A stretch of DNA of 37,129 nt, taken from assembly GCF_020559915.1 (NCBI RefSeq), contig NZ_JAJCLZ010000020.1, positions 1 through 37,129 of the forward strand, written 5' to 3'. Below are positions 18,641-26,434 of this stretch, in pieces. The notes under the pieces are model-generated. The model ran no database searches. It worked only from the letters and a program-made list of their open reading frames with translations, and was not told where the DNA came from. The DNA is from Ruminococcus sp. 210702-SL.1.03. GTDB lineage: Bacteria > Bacillota > Clostridia > Oscillospirales > Ruminococcaceae. The translations under genes and the position numbers were made by a program. Position 1 is the first letter of the stretch; each line of letters starts with the position of its first letter.

Positions 18641-18823
18641 ATGCAGAAAATATTTTTTATCTCTAACAATTCCCAAAAAGTGAGCGCAGGCGTTCAGGCT
18701 CCGCATCTCGACCGTTTCCAGCGCGTCGAGCAGCTTAATGAAATGCTCAGCCGCGGCTGGTCTATAAAGGAATTTAAAAGCACGGGCGCAGATTCGTATT
18801 TCGTGCTCGAAAAGGAAGCTTGA
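18641..18823 (+). CDS. Small protein (60 aa), DUF4177-like fold suspected
   Basis: A single short gene with its own promoter and an AAAGGGTGA ribosome site 8-10 nt before ATG. The soluble product has the pattern LDRFQRVEQLNEMLSRGWSIKEF followed by SYFVLEK (read in parts). This helix then GW..(K/V)EF strand arrangement is typical of small DUF4177-like proteins. There is no membrane segment or signal. Function unknown. Two candidate terminator hairpins follow. Confidence 0.72.
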   Translation: MQKIFFISNNSQKVSAGVQAPHLDRFQRVEQLNEMLSRGWSIKEFKSTGADSYFVLEKEA

Positions 18824-18875
18824 GGTCACTTGTTAAAATTATGTGAACCTTTTGCAAGTTGATATAGCGAAAAAG

Positions 18876-18915
18876 TCGGTAAATTGCATTATTTTGCAGT
18901 TTGCCGATTATTTTT
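18876..18915. terminator. Terminator after the 60-aa gene
   Basis: TCGGTAAATTGCA (18876-18888) pairs over 13 bp (two G-U) with TGCAGTTTGCCGA (18895-18907) around a 6-nt loop, then TTATTTTT. A weaker hairpin (AGGTCAC near 18826 with GTGAACCT ending at 18850) precedes it. T-rich flanks on the other side make it potentially bidirectional. Confidence 0.62.
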
Positions 18916-18926
18916 GCAAGATCATA

Positions 18927-19015
18927 CACGCTGAAATTCAAAAATCTGCGTGTGGGCGACAAATGTTTGTGCAGGGTGTACAAATTTCCCTGCAAAGCGC
19001 CCTGCGCCCGCCCCG
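18927..19015 (+). other. Structured intergenic region, unidentified
   Basis: This stretch lies between the small gene's terminator and the glutamate synthase promoter and contains no gene. It holds nested inverted repeats: ACACGC/GCGTGT, GGGCG/CGCCC, and inside the latter GCAGGG/CCCTGC around TGTACAAATTT. It ends in CCCGCTT/AAGCGGG (19012-19030) followed by CTTTTG, which is terminator-like and overlaps the next -35 box. It could be a small RNA or an uncharacterised leader; I see no known riboswitch signature. Confidence 0.35.
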
Positions 19016-19016
19016 C

Positions 19017-19045
19017 TTGACAAAAGCGGGCTTTTGTGCTAAAAT
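19017..19045 (+). promoter_or_regulatory. Promoter of the glutamate synthase cluster
   Basis: TTGACA (19017-19022), 17-bp spacer, TAAAAT (19040-19045). The -35 box lies in the loop of a GC-rich hairpin (19012-19030). Confidence 0.75.
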
Positions 19046-19059
19046 AATTATCACAGAAC

Positions 19060-19115
19060 AACGACGTTCTTTCGAGAGGGCTAGTGCGCCCTTTTGAAAA
19101 GGACGTCGTTTTTTT
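19060..19115 (+). terminator. Leader terminator (candidate attenuator) upstream of glutamate synthase genes
   Basis: A 22-bp stem (19060-19081 with 19088-19110, one bulged A and a few G-U pairs) with loop TAGTGC is followed by seven T residues. It begins only a few nucleotides after the predicted transcription start near 19052, so most transcripts would stop within about 65 nt unless antiterminated. An ANTAR regulator, a family known to antiterminate nitrogen genes, is encoded at 25769. Confidence 0.75.
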
Positions 19116-19149
19116 ATTGCTTTATTTGTGGATTTCAGATAAAGTGGGC

Positions 19150-19198
19150 GCGCCGGATAAAGGCGCTTGTATGGGGCGCTCCGCACAGTAAGCGGGGC
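19150..19198 (+). other. Paired hairpins in the leader just before the amidotransferase gene
   Basis: GCGCC (19150-19154)/GGCGC (19162-19166) with loop GGATAAA, then GCTCCGC (19178-19184)/GCGGGGC (19192-19198) with loop ACAGTAA. Two adjacent hairpins with short loops recall ANTAR RNA targets, but the loop rule (A1, G4 in a hexaloop) fits only the second loop and only loosely. Confidence 0.35.
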
Positions 19199-19230
19199 GG
19201 TATGAAAGATTAACTAAAGGAGGAATTTGT

Positions 19231-20337
19231 ATGCTGCGAGAGGGAGAGATAAGGATCCCTTCGGGATGTGCGATCTCGGGAGTGATCTCCAAAAGCGGTA
19301 AGAATATCAACGGAAGTGAGATGATAAAGTCCATCGCCACAATGCACGACCGCTCAAACGGTCTGGGCGGAGGCTTTGCGGGCTACGGCATTTATCCGCA
19401 GTACCCCGACCTTTACGCGTTCCACGTTTTTTACGACGGCAATAAGGCGCGTGAAGAGTGCGAGAGATTTCTCGATAAACATTTCGACATCATAAACCTT
19501 TCCAAAATACCTGTAAGAAAGAGCGATAAGATAGTGGCAGAGCCGCTTATCTGGAGATATTTCGTAGAGCCGCTGAAAACTAAGCTCAAAGATTCTAAGC
19601 TCGATGAAAAGGAATTTGTTTCGCAGTGCGTTATCCATATCAATTCAAATATCGAGGGCGCTTACGTTTTCTCCTGCGGTAAAAACATGGGCATATTCAA
19701 GGCGCTGGGCTACCCCGAAGAGGTCGGCGAATATTTCAGGCTCGACGAGTACGAAGGCTACGCATGGACCGCTCACGGCAGATACCCTACAAATACCCCC
19801 GGCTGGTGGGGCGGCGCGCACCCCTTCGGTATGCTGGATTATTCGATAGTTCACAACGGCGAGATCTCCAGCTACGACGCCAACAGAAGAAATATAGAGA
19901 TGTACGGATATAAATGTAATCTTCAGACGGATACTGAGGTCATTACTTACATAATCGACTTCCTGCTGAGAAAGCAGGGGCTGAGCTTAGAGGAAGCCGC
20001 GAAAGTCATCGCAGCGCCTTTCTGGTCTACGATAGAGGGCATGAGCGCTGAGGAGAGGGAGCAGGCAGAGTACCTGCGCGCGGCGTACTCGAACCTGCTT
20101 ATCACCGGGCCTTTCTCGATAATCCTCGGCTTCGAGGGCGGACTTATGGCGCTCAACGACAGATTAAAGCTGCGCTCGATGGTCATAGGCGAGAAAGACG
20201 ACAGAGTTTACATGGCTTCCGAAGAATGCGCTATTCGCATTATCGAGCCTAATCTCGATAAGATCTGGTCGCCGAACGGCGGTCAGCCCGTAATCGTAAC
20301 GCTCGACAGCTATAAAGATAAGATCTTCATAAAGTAA
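19231..20337 (+). CDS. Glutamate synthase, glutamine amidotransferase (class II) subunit, archaeal-type
   Basis: This 368-aa protein is the stand-alone amidotransferase domain of a split glutamate synthase, releasing ammonia from glutamine. The Ntn-type nucleophile is Cys13 in IPSGCAISG, so twelve residues must be removed or tolerated before it. Other class II marks are GRYPTNTPGWWGGAHPF, HNGEISSY and the QTDTEV motif. AAAGGAGG lies 7 nt before ATG. It heads a five-gene run: amidotransferase, FMN/ferredoxin synthase domain, ferredoxin, FAD oxidoreductase and GXGXG domain, which together replace the single large GltB chain plus GltD. Confidence 0.9.
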   Translation: MLREGEIRIPSGCAISGVISKSGKNINGSEMIKSIATMHDRSNGLGGGFAGYGIYPQYPDLYAFHVFYDGNKAREECERFLDKHFDIINLSKIPVRKSDKIVAEPLIWRYFVEPLKTKLKDSKLDEKEFVSQCVIHINSNIEGAYVFSCGKNMGIFKALGYPEEVGEYFRLDEYEGYAWTAHGRYPTNTPGWWGGAHPFGMLDYSIVHNGEISSYDANRRNIEMYGYKCNLQTDTEVITYIIDFLLRKQGLSLEEAAKVIAAPFWSTIEGMSAEEREQAEYLRAAYSNLLITGPFSIILGFEGGLMALNDRLKLRSMVIGEKDDRVYMASEECAIRIIEPNLDKIWSPNGGQPVIVTLDSYKDKIFIK

Positions 20338-20372
20338 ACGCTTGAAGATCTGAGAAGGGATGGTTATAAGAA

Positions 20373-21878
20373 ATGGCAATAGATTATCTGTATCCTGAAT
20401 ATGAAATAGTTAGAGATACCAATAAATGTATAGCTTGCAGAGTCTGTGAGCGTCAGTGCTCGAACGAAGCACATCATTACGACCCCGAGCAGGGAAAAAT
20501 GGTAGCCGATAACGCTAAGTGCGTTTGCTGCCACCGCTGCGTATCGCTCTGCCCCACTAAGGCTATAAAGATAGTAAAGAGCAACCACACATTCAAGGCG
20601 AACGCAAACTGGACGGGCAAGACCATTACCGAGATATACCGTCAGGCAAACTCGGGCGGAGTGCTGCTCTCCTCTATGGGCAACCCCGAGCCTTTCCCCG
20701 TGTACTGGGATAAGATCCTGCTGAACGCTTCGCAGGTAACTAACCCCTCTATCGACCCGCTGCGCGAGCCGATGGAAACAAAGACCTACCTCGGCAAAAA
20801 GCCCGGCAAGATCGAGCGCGATAAAAACGGCAAGCTGGTAAACAACATGGCGCCGCAGCTTGAGCTTGCTACGCCCGTTATGTTCTCGGCTATGTCTTAC
20901 GGCTCTATCAGCTACAACGCTCACGAGTCGCTCGCGCGCGCCGCGGAAGAGCTTGGCATTTACTACAACACGGGCGAGGGCGGTCTGCATCAGGATTTCT
21001 ATAAGTACGGCCCGAACACGATAGTTCAGGTAGCCTCGGGACGTTTCGGCGTATCTAAGGATTACCTCAATGCGGGCGCTGCTATCGAGATCAAGATCGG
21101 TCAGGGCGCAAAGCCCGGCATCGGCGGACATCTGCCCGGCATTAAGGTCTCGGCTGATATATCTAAGACGAGAATGATACCTATAGGCTCTGACGCAATA
21201 TCCCCCGCGCCTCACCACGATATTTACTCGATAGAGGATCTGCGCCAGCTCGTATACTCGCTGAAAGAAGCCTCTGACTACAAGAAGCCCGTTATCGTAA
21301 AGATAGCCGCCGTACATAACGTAGCGGCGATAGCTTCGGGTATCGCGAGAAGCGGCGCGGACATCATCGCGATAGACGGCTACCGCGGAGGTACGGGCGC
21401 TGCGCCTACCCGTATCCGCGATAACGTCGGCATACCGATAGAGCTCGCGCTCGCAAGCGTAGACGCACGGCTGAGAGAAGAGGGCATACGCGATAACGTC
21501 GGCATAGTAGTCGGCGGTTCTATACGCTCTTCCGCAGACCTTGTAAAGGCTATCGCGCTCGGCGCAGACGCCTGCTACATAGCTACCGCCGCCTGTCTCG
21601 CTATGGGCTGCCACCTCTGCCGCACCTGCCAGACGGGCAAGTGCAACTGGGGCATAGCTACCCAGCGCCCCGAGCTTGTAAAGCGCCTAAACCCCGACAT
21701 CGGCTACAAGCGCCTTGTAAATCTGGTTCACGCTTGGGATCACGAGATAAAGGAGATCATGGGCGGTATGGGTATAAACTCCATCGAATCGCTCAGAGGA
21801 AACCGCCTCATGCTCCGCGGTATCGGACTTTCTGACAGAGGGCTTTCGATACTCGGAATAAAGCACGCAGGTGAATAA
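20373..21878 (+). CDS. Glutamate synthase FMN-binding central subunit with N-terminal ferredoxin domain
   Basis: Residues about 15-70 hold two 4Fe-4S motifs (CIACRVCERQC and CVCCHRCVSLC). The rest is the GOGAT FMN-binding barrel, with the segments GEGGLHQDFYKYGPN, GQGAKPGIGGHLPG and IDGYRGGTGAAPT. The 3Fe-4S-type cysteines are in CHLCRTCQTGKCNWGIATQ. It forms glutamate from 2-oxoglutarate and ammonia, using electrons delivered through its clusters. At 501 aa it matches the archaeal-type GltB. It lies 35 nt after the amidotransferase gene and overlaps the region upstream of the ferredoxin gene. Confidence 0.92.
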   Translation: MAIDYLYPEYEIVRDTNKCIACRVCERQCSNEAHHYDPEQGKMVADNAKCVCCHRCVSLCPTKAIKIVKSNHTFKANANWTGKTITEIYRQANSGGVLLSSMGNPEPFPVYWDKILLNASQVTNPSIDPLREPMETKTYLGKKPGKIERDKNGKLVNNMAPQLELATPVMFSAMSYGSISYNAHESLARAAEELGIYYNTGEGGLHQDFYKYGPNTIVQVASGRFGVSKDYLNAGAAIEIKIGQGAKPGIGGHLPGIKVSADISKTRMIPIGSDAISPAPHHDIYSIEDLRQLVYSLKEASDYKKPVIVKIAAVHNVAAIASGIARSGADIIAIDGYRGGTGAAPTRIRDNVGIPIELALASVDARLREEGIRDNVGIVVGGSIRSSADLVKAIALGADACYIATAACLAMGCHLCRTCQTGKCNWGIATQRPELVKRLNPDIGYKRLVNLVHAWDHEIKEIMGGMGINSIESLRGNRLMLRGIGLSDRGLSILGIKHAGE

Positions 21879-21903
21879 TGCGGAAAGTGAGGATGGTTTT
21901 GCT

Positions 21904-22335
21904 ATGAAACGTATTTATGTAAATGAAAAATGGTGTCTGGGCTGTCACCTCTGCGAATACTACTGCGCATATGCCAATTCGGGTAAGGACAGCATGGTGA
22001 ACGCCCTGAAAAACGTAAAGATAAACCCCCGTATACAGGTAGAGGAGGGCGAGGGCATAAACTTCGCCGTATCCTGCCGCCACTGTAAAGACCCGCTCTG
22101 CGTAAAAAGCTGCATAACAGGCGCTCTTACGATAGAAAACGGCGTCATCTCGTTCAACCACGATAAGTGCGTAGGCTGCTACACCTGCATACTCTCATGT
22201 CCATACGGCTGCATCATGCCCGACAGCGAGGGCCACGCGGTGCAGAAATGCGAGCTTTGCACAAAGAACGCCTGCGGCGAGCCTGCCTGCGTAAAGGGCT
22301 GCCCGAATCAGGCTATCGTATTTGAAGAAAGATAA
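21904..22335 (+). CDS. 4Fe-4S ferredoxin-type electron-transfer protein of the glutamate synthase cluster
   Basis: The 143-aa protein is packed with cysteine motifs: CLGCHLCEYYC near the N-terminus, CRHCKDPLCVKSC, CVGCYTCILSC and CELCTKNACGEPACVKGC. This pattern suggests up to four 4Fe-4S clusters, as in HycB/NrfC-like subunits. It probably carries electrons from the neighbouring FAD oxidoreductase to the synthase subunit. I start at ATG 21904 (MKRIYVNEKW); an in-frame GTG at 21871 overlaps the previous gene and lacks support. The next gene's ribosome site overlaps its end. Confidence 0.9.
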   Translation: MKRIYVNEKWCLGCHLCEYYCAYANSGKDSMVNALKNVKINPRIQVEEGEGINFAVSCRHCKDPLCVKSCITGALTIENGVISFNHDKCVGCYTCILSCPYGCIMPDSEGHAVQKCELCTKNACGEPACVKGCPNQAIVFEER

Positions 22336-22351
22336 GGGGGGCGCAGATATA

Positions 22352-23584
22352 ATGAGCAAAATAGTTATCATCGGAAACTCCGCCGCGGCTGTCGGCTGCG
22401 TTGAGGGAGTACGAAGCGTAGATAAAAATTCTGAGATAGTGCTTATCGCGAGCGAGAAGCACCACACATATTCGCGCCCGCTCATCTCTTACCTGCTTTA
22501 CGGCAAGACTGACGAGCAGCGCATGAAGTACCGCCCCGATTCTTTTTACTCCGACAACATGGTAGATACCATGCTGGGCAAGACGGCGGTAAGCGTAGAC
22601 CCTAAGGGCCATACCGTAAAGCTTGAGTCGGGCGAGGTCATCTCTTACGACAAGCTCATGGTGGCTACAGGCTCTTCGCCTTTCGTGCCGCCTATGAAGG
22701 GGCTGGATAAGGTAGAGAAAAAGTTCACATTCATGACTCTCGACGACGCGCATGCGCTTGACAAAGCTATCTCGGCAGAGAGCAGGGTGCTCGTTATCGG
22801 CGCGGGACTTATCGGTCTGAAATGCGTGGAGGGCATTGCCGATAAGGTGAAAGAGATAGCCGTAGTAGATATGGCAGACCGCATACTCCCCTCAGTACTC
22901 GATGCCGAGGGAGCGGAGCTTGTGCAGAAGTCCATCGAAAAGCACGGCGTGAAATTTTACCTCAACGACAGCGCGGCGGAGCTTGAGCCTAACAAGGCGA
23001 AGCTGAAGAGCGGCGCGGAGGTAGAGTTCGACGTGCTGGTAGTAGCCGTGGGCGTTCGTCCAAACATTGCGCTGCTGAAAGACGCGGGCGCTGAGTGCGG
23101 CAGAGCTATCAAGACTGATAATAAGTGCCAGACCAGCCTGAAAGACATCTACGCGGGCGGCGACTGCACTGAATCATACGATATAACCATCGGCGCTGAA
23201 CGCGTACTGGCACTGCTGCCAAACGCATATATGCAGGGCAACACCGCGGGCGTGAACATGGCAGGCGGCGAGCAGCTTTACGAAAACGCTATCCCCATGA
23301 ACGCTATGGGTATGTTCGGCTACCATATGATAACAGCAGGCTCTTACGAGGGCAACGTTTATACCGAAAAAGAGGGCGAGAATTACAAGAAGCTCTTCTA
23401 TAAGGATAACCGCCTTATGGGCTACATCATGATAGGCGACATAAAGAGAGCGGGCATATACACCGCGCTCATCAAAAATCAGACCCCGCTCGACAGTATT
23501 GATTTCGAGCTAATCAAGCAGAAGCCGCAGCTTATGGCATTTTCGGCGGAAGACCGCCGCGAGAAGCTTGCGGAGAGTCATTGA
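22352..23584 (+). CDS. FAD-dependent pyridine nucleotide-disulfide-type oxidoreductase
   Basis: The 410-aa flavoprotein has an N-terminal FAD fold (IVIIGNSAAAVGC), a TGSSPF segment near 105, an internal NAD(P)-binding fold (VLVIGAGLIGLKCVEG, read in parts) and the FAD-closing YAGGDCTE. It belongs to the NADH-rubredoxin/nitrite reductase-like group. In this cluster it most likely oxidises NAD(P)H and feeds the ferredoxin and synthase subunits, replacing GltD. AAGGGGGGCG precedes ATG 22352; the earlier in-frame TTG at 22322 overlaps the ferredoxin gene. Confidence 0.9.
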   Translation: MSKIVIIGNSAAAVGCVEGVRSVDKNSEIVLIASEKHHTYSRPLISYLLYGKTDEQRMKYRPDSFYSDNMVDTMLGKTAVSVDPKGHTVKLESGEVISYDKLMVATGSSPFVPPMKGLDKVEKKFTFMTLDDAHALDKAISAESRVLVIGAGLIGLKCVEGIADKVKEIAVVDMADRILPSVLDAEGAELVQKSIEKHGVKFYLNDSAAELEPNKAKLKSGAEVEFDVLVVAVGVRPNIALLKDAGAECGRAIKTDNKCQTSLKDIYAGGDCTESYDITIGAERVLALLPNAYMQGNTAGVNMAGGEQLYENAIPMNAMGMFGYHMITAGSYEGNVYTEKEGENYKKLFYKDNRLMGYIMIGDIKRAGIYTALIKNQTPLDSIDFELIKQKPQLMAFSAEDRREKLAESH

Positions 23585-23615
23585 TGAAAAGCGTATGAGG
23601 AGGCATTGAGTTATC

Positions 23616-24338
23616 ATGAAAATACAGGTAGATCTGATGCATTTCCAGACCCTCAATGAGCAGATAAAGGCTTGCGAGGACGACGTTATAACGCTGGAAA
23701 ACTGCATAGGACAAAGATATATAGCAGCAGGCAGAAAACAGGGCAGCGTGGTGATAAACGGTACGCCGGGCAACGCGCTGGGCGCTTACCTCGACGGCTG
23801 CGATATAGTAGTAAACGGCAACGCGCAGGACGCCTGCGGCGACACTATGAATAAGGGCAGCATTACGATATACGGCTCGGCGGGCGACGCTACGGGATAC
23901 GCTATGCGCGGCGGCACGATATACGTTCGCGGAAACTCGGGCTACCGCACGGGAATACATATGAAGAGCTATATGGAGCATATCCCCGCGCTGGTCATCG
24001 GCGGAAAAGCGGGCAGCTTCCTCGGCGAATATCAGGCGGGCGGCTACATTGTAGTGCTTGGCATGGGCTTTGAGGATACGCAGGTGGTAGGCAGATTTTG
24101 CGGCACCGGTATGCACGGCGGAAAGATATATCTGCGAACCGAAAACCTGCCCGGCGACCTTCCCGCGCAGGTAAAGGCTAAGGAAGCGGGCAAAGAAGAC
24201 CTGGCCGAGATAAGCGGATATGTAAAGAACTTCTGCGAGAAGTTTGACAAAGATTATGACGACATAATGAACAGTAAATTCTTTGTTTTAACTCCGGACA
24301 CAAAAAATCCATATAAACAGCTTTACACGCAGAACTGA
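23616..24338 (+). CDS. Glutamate synthase GXGXG-domain subunit
   Basis: The 240-aa protein is a right-handed beta-helix with repeated Gly-x-x-Gly-x-Gly turns (NGTPGNALGAY, NGNAQDACGD, YGSAGDATGYAMRGG, RGNSGYRTGIHMK). It corresponds to the C-terminal structural domain of GltB, encoded separately in archaeal-type enzymes. It completes the split glutamate synthase. ATGAGGAGG lies upstream. Its 3' end contains the promoter for the next gene. Confidence 0.9.
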   Translation: MKIQVDLMHFQTLNEQIKACEDDVITLENCIGQRYIAAGRKQGSVVINGTPGNALGAYLDGCDIVVNGNAQDACGDTMNKGSITIYGSAGDATGYAMRGGTIYVRGNSGYRTGIHMKSYMEHIPALVIGGKAGSFLGEYQAGGYIVVLGMGFEDTQVVGRFCGTGMHGGKIYLRTENLPGDLPAQVKAKEAGKEDLAEISGYVKNFCEKFDKDYDDIMNSKFFVLTPDTKNPYKQLYTQN

Positions 24339-24350
24339 TGATAGTATAAT
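24322..24350 (+). promoter_or_regulatory. Promoter of the glutamine-synthetase-like gene
   Basis: TTTACA (24322-24327), 17-bp spacer, TATAAT (24345-24350). The -35 lies in the last codons of the GXGXG gene. Confidence 0.72.
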
Positions 24351-24351
24351 A

Positions 24352-24393
24352 AAAAGTGGAGCAAGTTTGATAAAACAGCTTGCTCCACTTTTT
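24352..24393 (+). terminator. Terminator/attenuator hairpin directly upstream of the GS-like gene
   Basis: AAAAGTGGAGCAAGTT (24352-24367) pairs over 16 bp (one G-U) with 24377-24392 around a 9-nt loop, ending in a T run. It ends the GOGAT cluster, but since the promoter at 24322-24350 fires into it, it may also attenuate the downstream gene. Confidence 0.85.
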
Positions 24394-24413
24394 GACAGGA
24401 GGATCATTGCATT

Positions 24414-25724
24414 ATGAGATATACAGAACGCGAAGTGCTTCAATTCGTGGATGAAAACGACGTTAAGTTCGTAAAGCTCATGTTCTGCGACGTGTTCGGC
24501 AATCTGAAAGCCATATCGGTGCTTTCGAGCGAGCTGCCGAAGATATTCAAGCAGGGCTACGCTTTCGACGCTACGCAGATGGACGGCTTTATGGGCGTTT
24601 ACGAAACAGATCTGGTGCTGCGCCCCGTGCTCGACACCCTTTCGCTGCTGCCTTGGCGGCCGCAGCAGGGCAGAGTTATGAGGCTGTTTTGCAGCATAGC
24701 CCGCGCCGATGGTTCGGAATTTGCGGGCGACGGCAGAGGCTACCTGCTGAAAGCCGTAGAGCGCGCGAAAAAGTCGGGCTTCGACTTCAAGGTAGGCACT
24801 TCCTGCGAATTTTATGTTTTTGAGCTGGACGATAAGGGTCTGCCGACGAGGATACCGCACGATAATGCAGGCTGCTGCGAAGCTGCGCCCGCCGACAGGG
24901 GCGAGAACCTGCGCCGCGACATCTGTATGACGCTCGAGCAGATGGAGATATACCCCGAAAGCTCGCGCCACGAAGCCGGCCCGGGACAAAACGAGATCGA
25001 CTTTATCTCCTCAGCGCCGCTCTCCGCCGCCGATAATCTTGTTACGTTCAAGAACACGGTAAAATCGGTAGCGAACAGAAACGGCCTTTACGCTTCATTC
25101 ATGCCTAAGCCGCTGCCCGATAAGTGCGGAAGCAGTTTGCAGATAATGCTCAGCTGTACCAAAAACGGCGAGAACGTCTTCGCTCAGCGCGAGGGCTGCC
25201 TTACTACCATCGCAGACAGAATGTTGGGCGGTCTGCTGCACAACCTGCCCGCCATGACGCTTTTTATGAACGGCGTAACAAATTCGTATGCGCGCATGGA
25301 AGCGATAGAGCCGCTGCGCCACGTAGCTTGGACGAAGTACAACCTAAACGTGCCCGTAAGGCTGAGGGGCGGCGAAAAGAACGGCTACCTTATGCTCATG
25401 ACGCCCGATAATACCTGCAACCCCTATTTCGCTATAGGACTAGTCATAAACGCCTGCATGGACGGTATAGAGAACGCTATATCCGCGGGCGGACCCGTAC
25501 TGCACGAAGCCGCGGCGGCTGACGGCGCAGGAGAATTCGGCATAATACCGAAAGACCTGCGCGAAGCGGTAAAGACAGCCGGCGAAAGCAAATTTATCAA
25601 AAAGACTTTGCCCGCAGAACTGGTGGAATACGTCGCAAAATGCAAGAACGCTATGAGCGACGAGTACGAAGCTGCGCAGGACAGGGAAATTTTTGAAACG
25701 GCAAGGTTTTTCTATACTCTGTGA
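24414..25724 (+). CDS. Glutamine synthetase family protein with missing n2 metal-site residues
   Basis: The 436-aa protein aligns end to end with clostridial type I glutamine synthetases (beta-Grasp domain, then catalytic domain with HEAGPGQNEIDF). The n1 metal ligands are kept (Glu132, Glu187, Glu194). By eye the residues equivalent to Salmonella GS Glu129, His269 and Glu357, which bind the n2 metal and ATP, are Ser130, Gln243 and Met327. Arg339 and Arg359 equivalents appear as Leu311 and Met329. The usual G(N/S)G(L/M)H motif reads GSSLQIM. It may therefore be a pseudoenzyme, a regulator, or act on another substrate. AGGAGG lies 11 nt before ATG, and an ANTAR regulator gene follows 44 nt downstream. 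Confidence 0.85.
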   Translation: MRYTEREVLQFVDENDVKFVKLMFCDVFGNLKAISVLSSELPKIFKQGYAFDATQMDGFMGVYETDLVLRPVLDTLSLLPWRPQQGRVMRLFCSIARADGSEFAGDGRGYLLKAVERAKKSGFDFKVGTSCEFYVFELDDKGLPTRIPHDNAGCCEAAPADRGENLRRDICMTLEQMEIYPESSRHEAGPGQNEIDFISSAPLSAADNLVTFKNTVKSVANRNGLYASFMPKPLPDKCGSSLQIMLSCTKNGENVFAQREGCLTTIADRMLGGLLHNLPAMTLFMNGVTNSYARMEAIEPLRHVAWTKYNLNVPVRLRGGEKNGYLMLMTPDNTCNPYFAIGLVINACMDGIENAISAGGPVLHEAAAADGAGEFGIIPKDLREAVKTAGESKFIKKTLPAELVEYVAKCKNAMSDEYEAAQDREIFETARFFYTL

Positions 25725-25768
25725 TTTTAATATGACTGATCTGCATTTGAGTACAAGGGGGTGCCTGA

Positions 25769-26341
25769 ATGGACAGAGTATTGATAGTATCGGGAAGCGA
25801 TAACGCTACCGCCGCCATTGCCGGACTGATAAGAGAAGCTTTTCCAAACTGCTTGCAGTCGGTGATAAGCAACGGCAGCGAGGCTAGGCGCGCCGCCGCC
25901 GAAAAGACCTACGACGCCGTGATAATAAACTGCCCGCTGAAAGACGAATTCGGCAACGAGCTTGCCGAGCACATAACAGCTACTACCAACGCCAGCTGCG
26001 TTATGATAGTGCGCGCCGAGAACTGCGAGCAGGTGAGCGAGCGAATGGAAGATCTGGGAGTTATAGTGATAGCAAAGCCGCTGAGCAAGCAGATCTTTTA
26101 CCAGTCGCTGAAATTCATAAACGCCTCGCGCAAAAGGCTGCTGGGTCTGCAAAACGAGAACATAAAGCTGCATAAAAGGCTGGAGGAGATGCGCACGATA
26201 AACCGCGCAAAATTCGCGTTGATGCAGTACCTAAACTTCACGGAAACGCAGGCACACAGGTATCTGGAAAAGCAGGCTATGGATATGCGGTGCACAAAGC
26301 TTGAGGTAGCGCTTTCGGTGCTAAAGACTTATGAGCCGTGA
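25769..26341 (+). CDS. ANTAR-domain regulator with degenerate receiver
   Basis: Residues 1-120 have a receiver-like fold and 130-188 a coiled helix plus ANTAR RNA-binding domain (ALMQYLNFTETQAHRYLEKQAM, read in parts). ANTAR proteins of the NasT/AmiR/EutV type bind paired hairpins in leaders to block terminators, mostly in nitrogen genes. The receiver lacks the acidic pocket (RVLIVSGSD at the N-terminus) and has Asn where the phosphorylated Asp should be (VIINCPL), though the Lys in IAKPL is kept. It is therefore unlikely to be switched by phosphorylation. Its position after the GOGAT and GS-like genes, both preceded by leader terminators, suggests it controls them. Confidence 0.88.
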   Translation: MDRVLIVSGSDNATAAIAGLIREAFPNCLQSVISNGSEARRAAAEKTYDAVIINCPLKDEFGNELAEHITATTNASCVMIVRAENCEQVSERMEDLGVIVIAKPLSKQIFYQSLKFINASRKRLLGLQNENIKLHKRLEEMRTINRAKFALMQYLNFTETQAHRYLEKQAMDMRCTKLEVALSVLKTYEP

Positions 26342-26399
26342 GAAATGTGTATAAAATGTTAAAAAACGTTTCTGCAAATGTAAAAGTAGGAAAAAGCTC

Positions 26400-26428
26400 T
26401 TGAAAAAAGGGCGAAAAAAGTGTATAAT
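26400..26428 (+). promoter_or_regulatory. fba promoter
   Basis: TTGAAA (26400-26405), 17-bp spacer, TATAAT (26423-26428). Transcription near 26435 would leave a leader of about 115 nt. Confidence 0.8.
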
Positions 26429-26434
26429 GTATTT

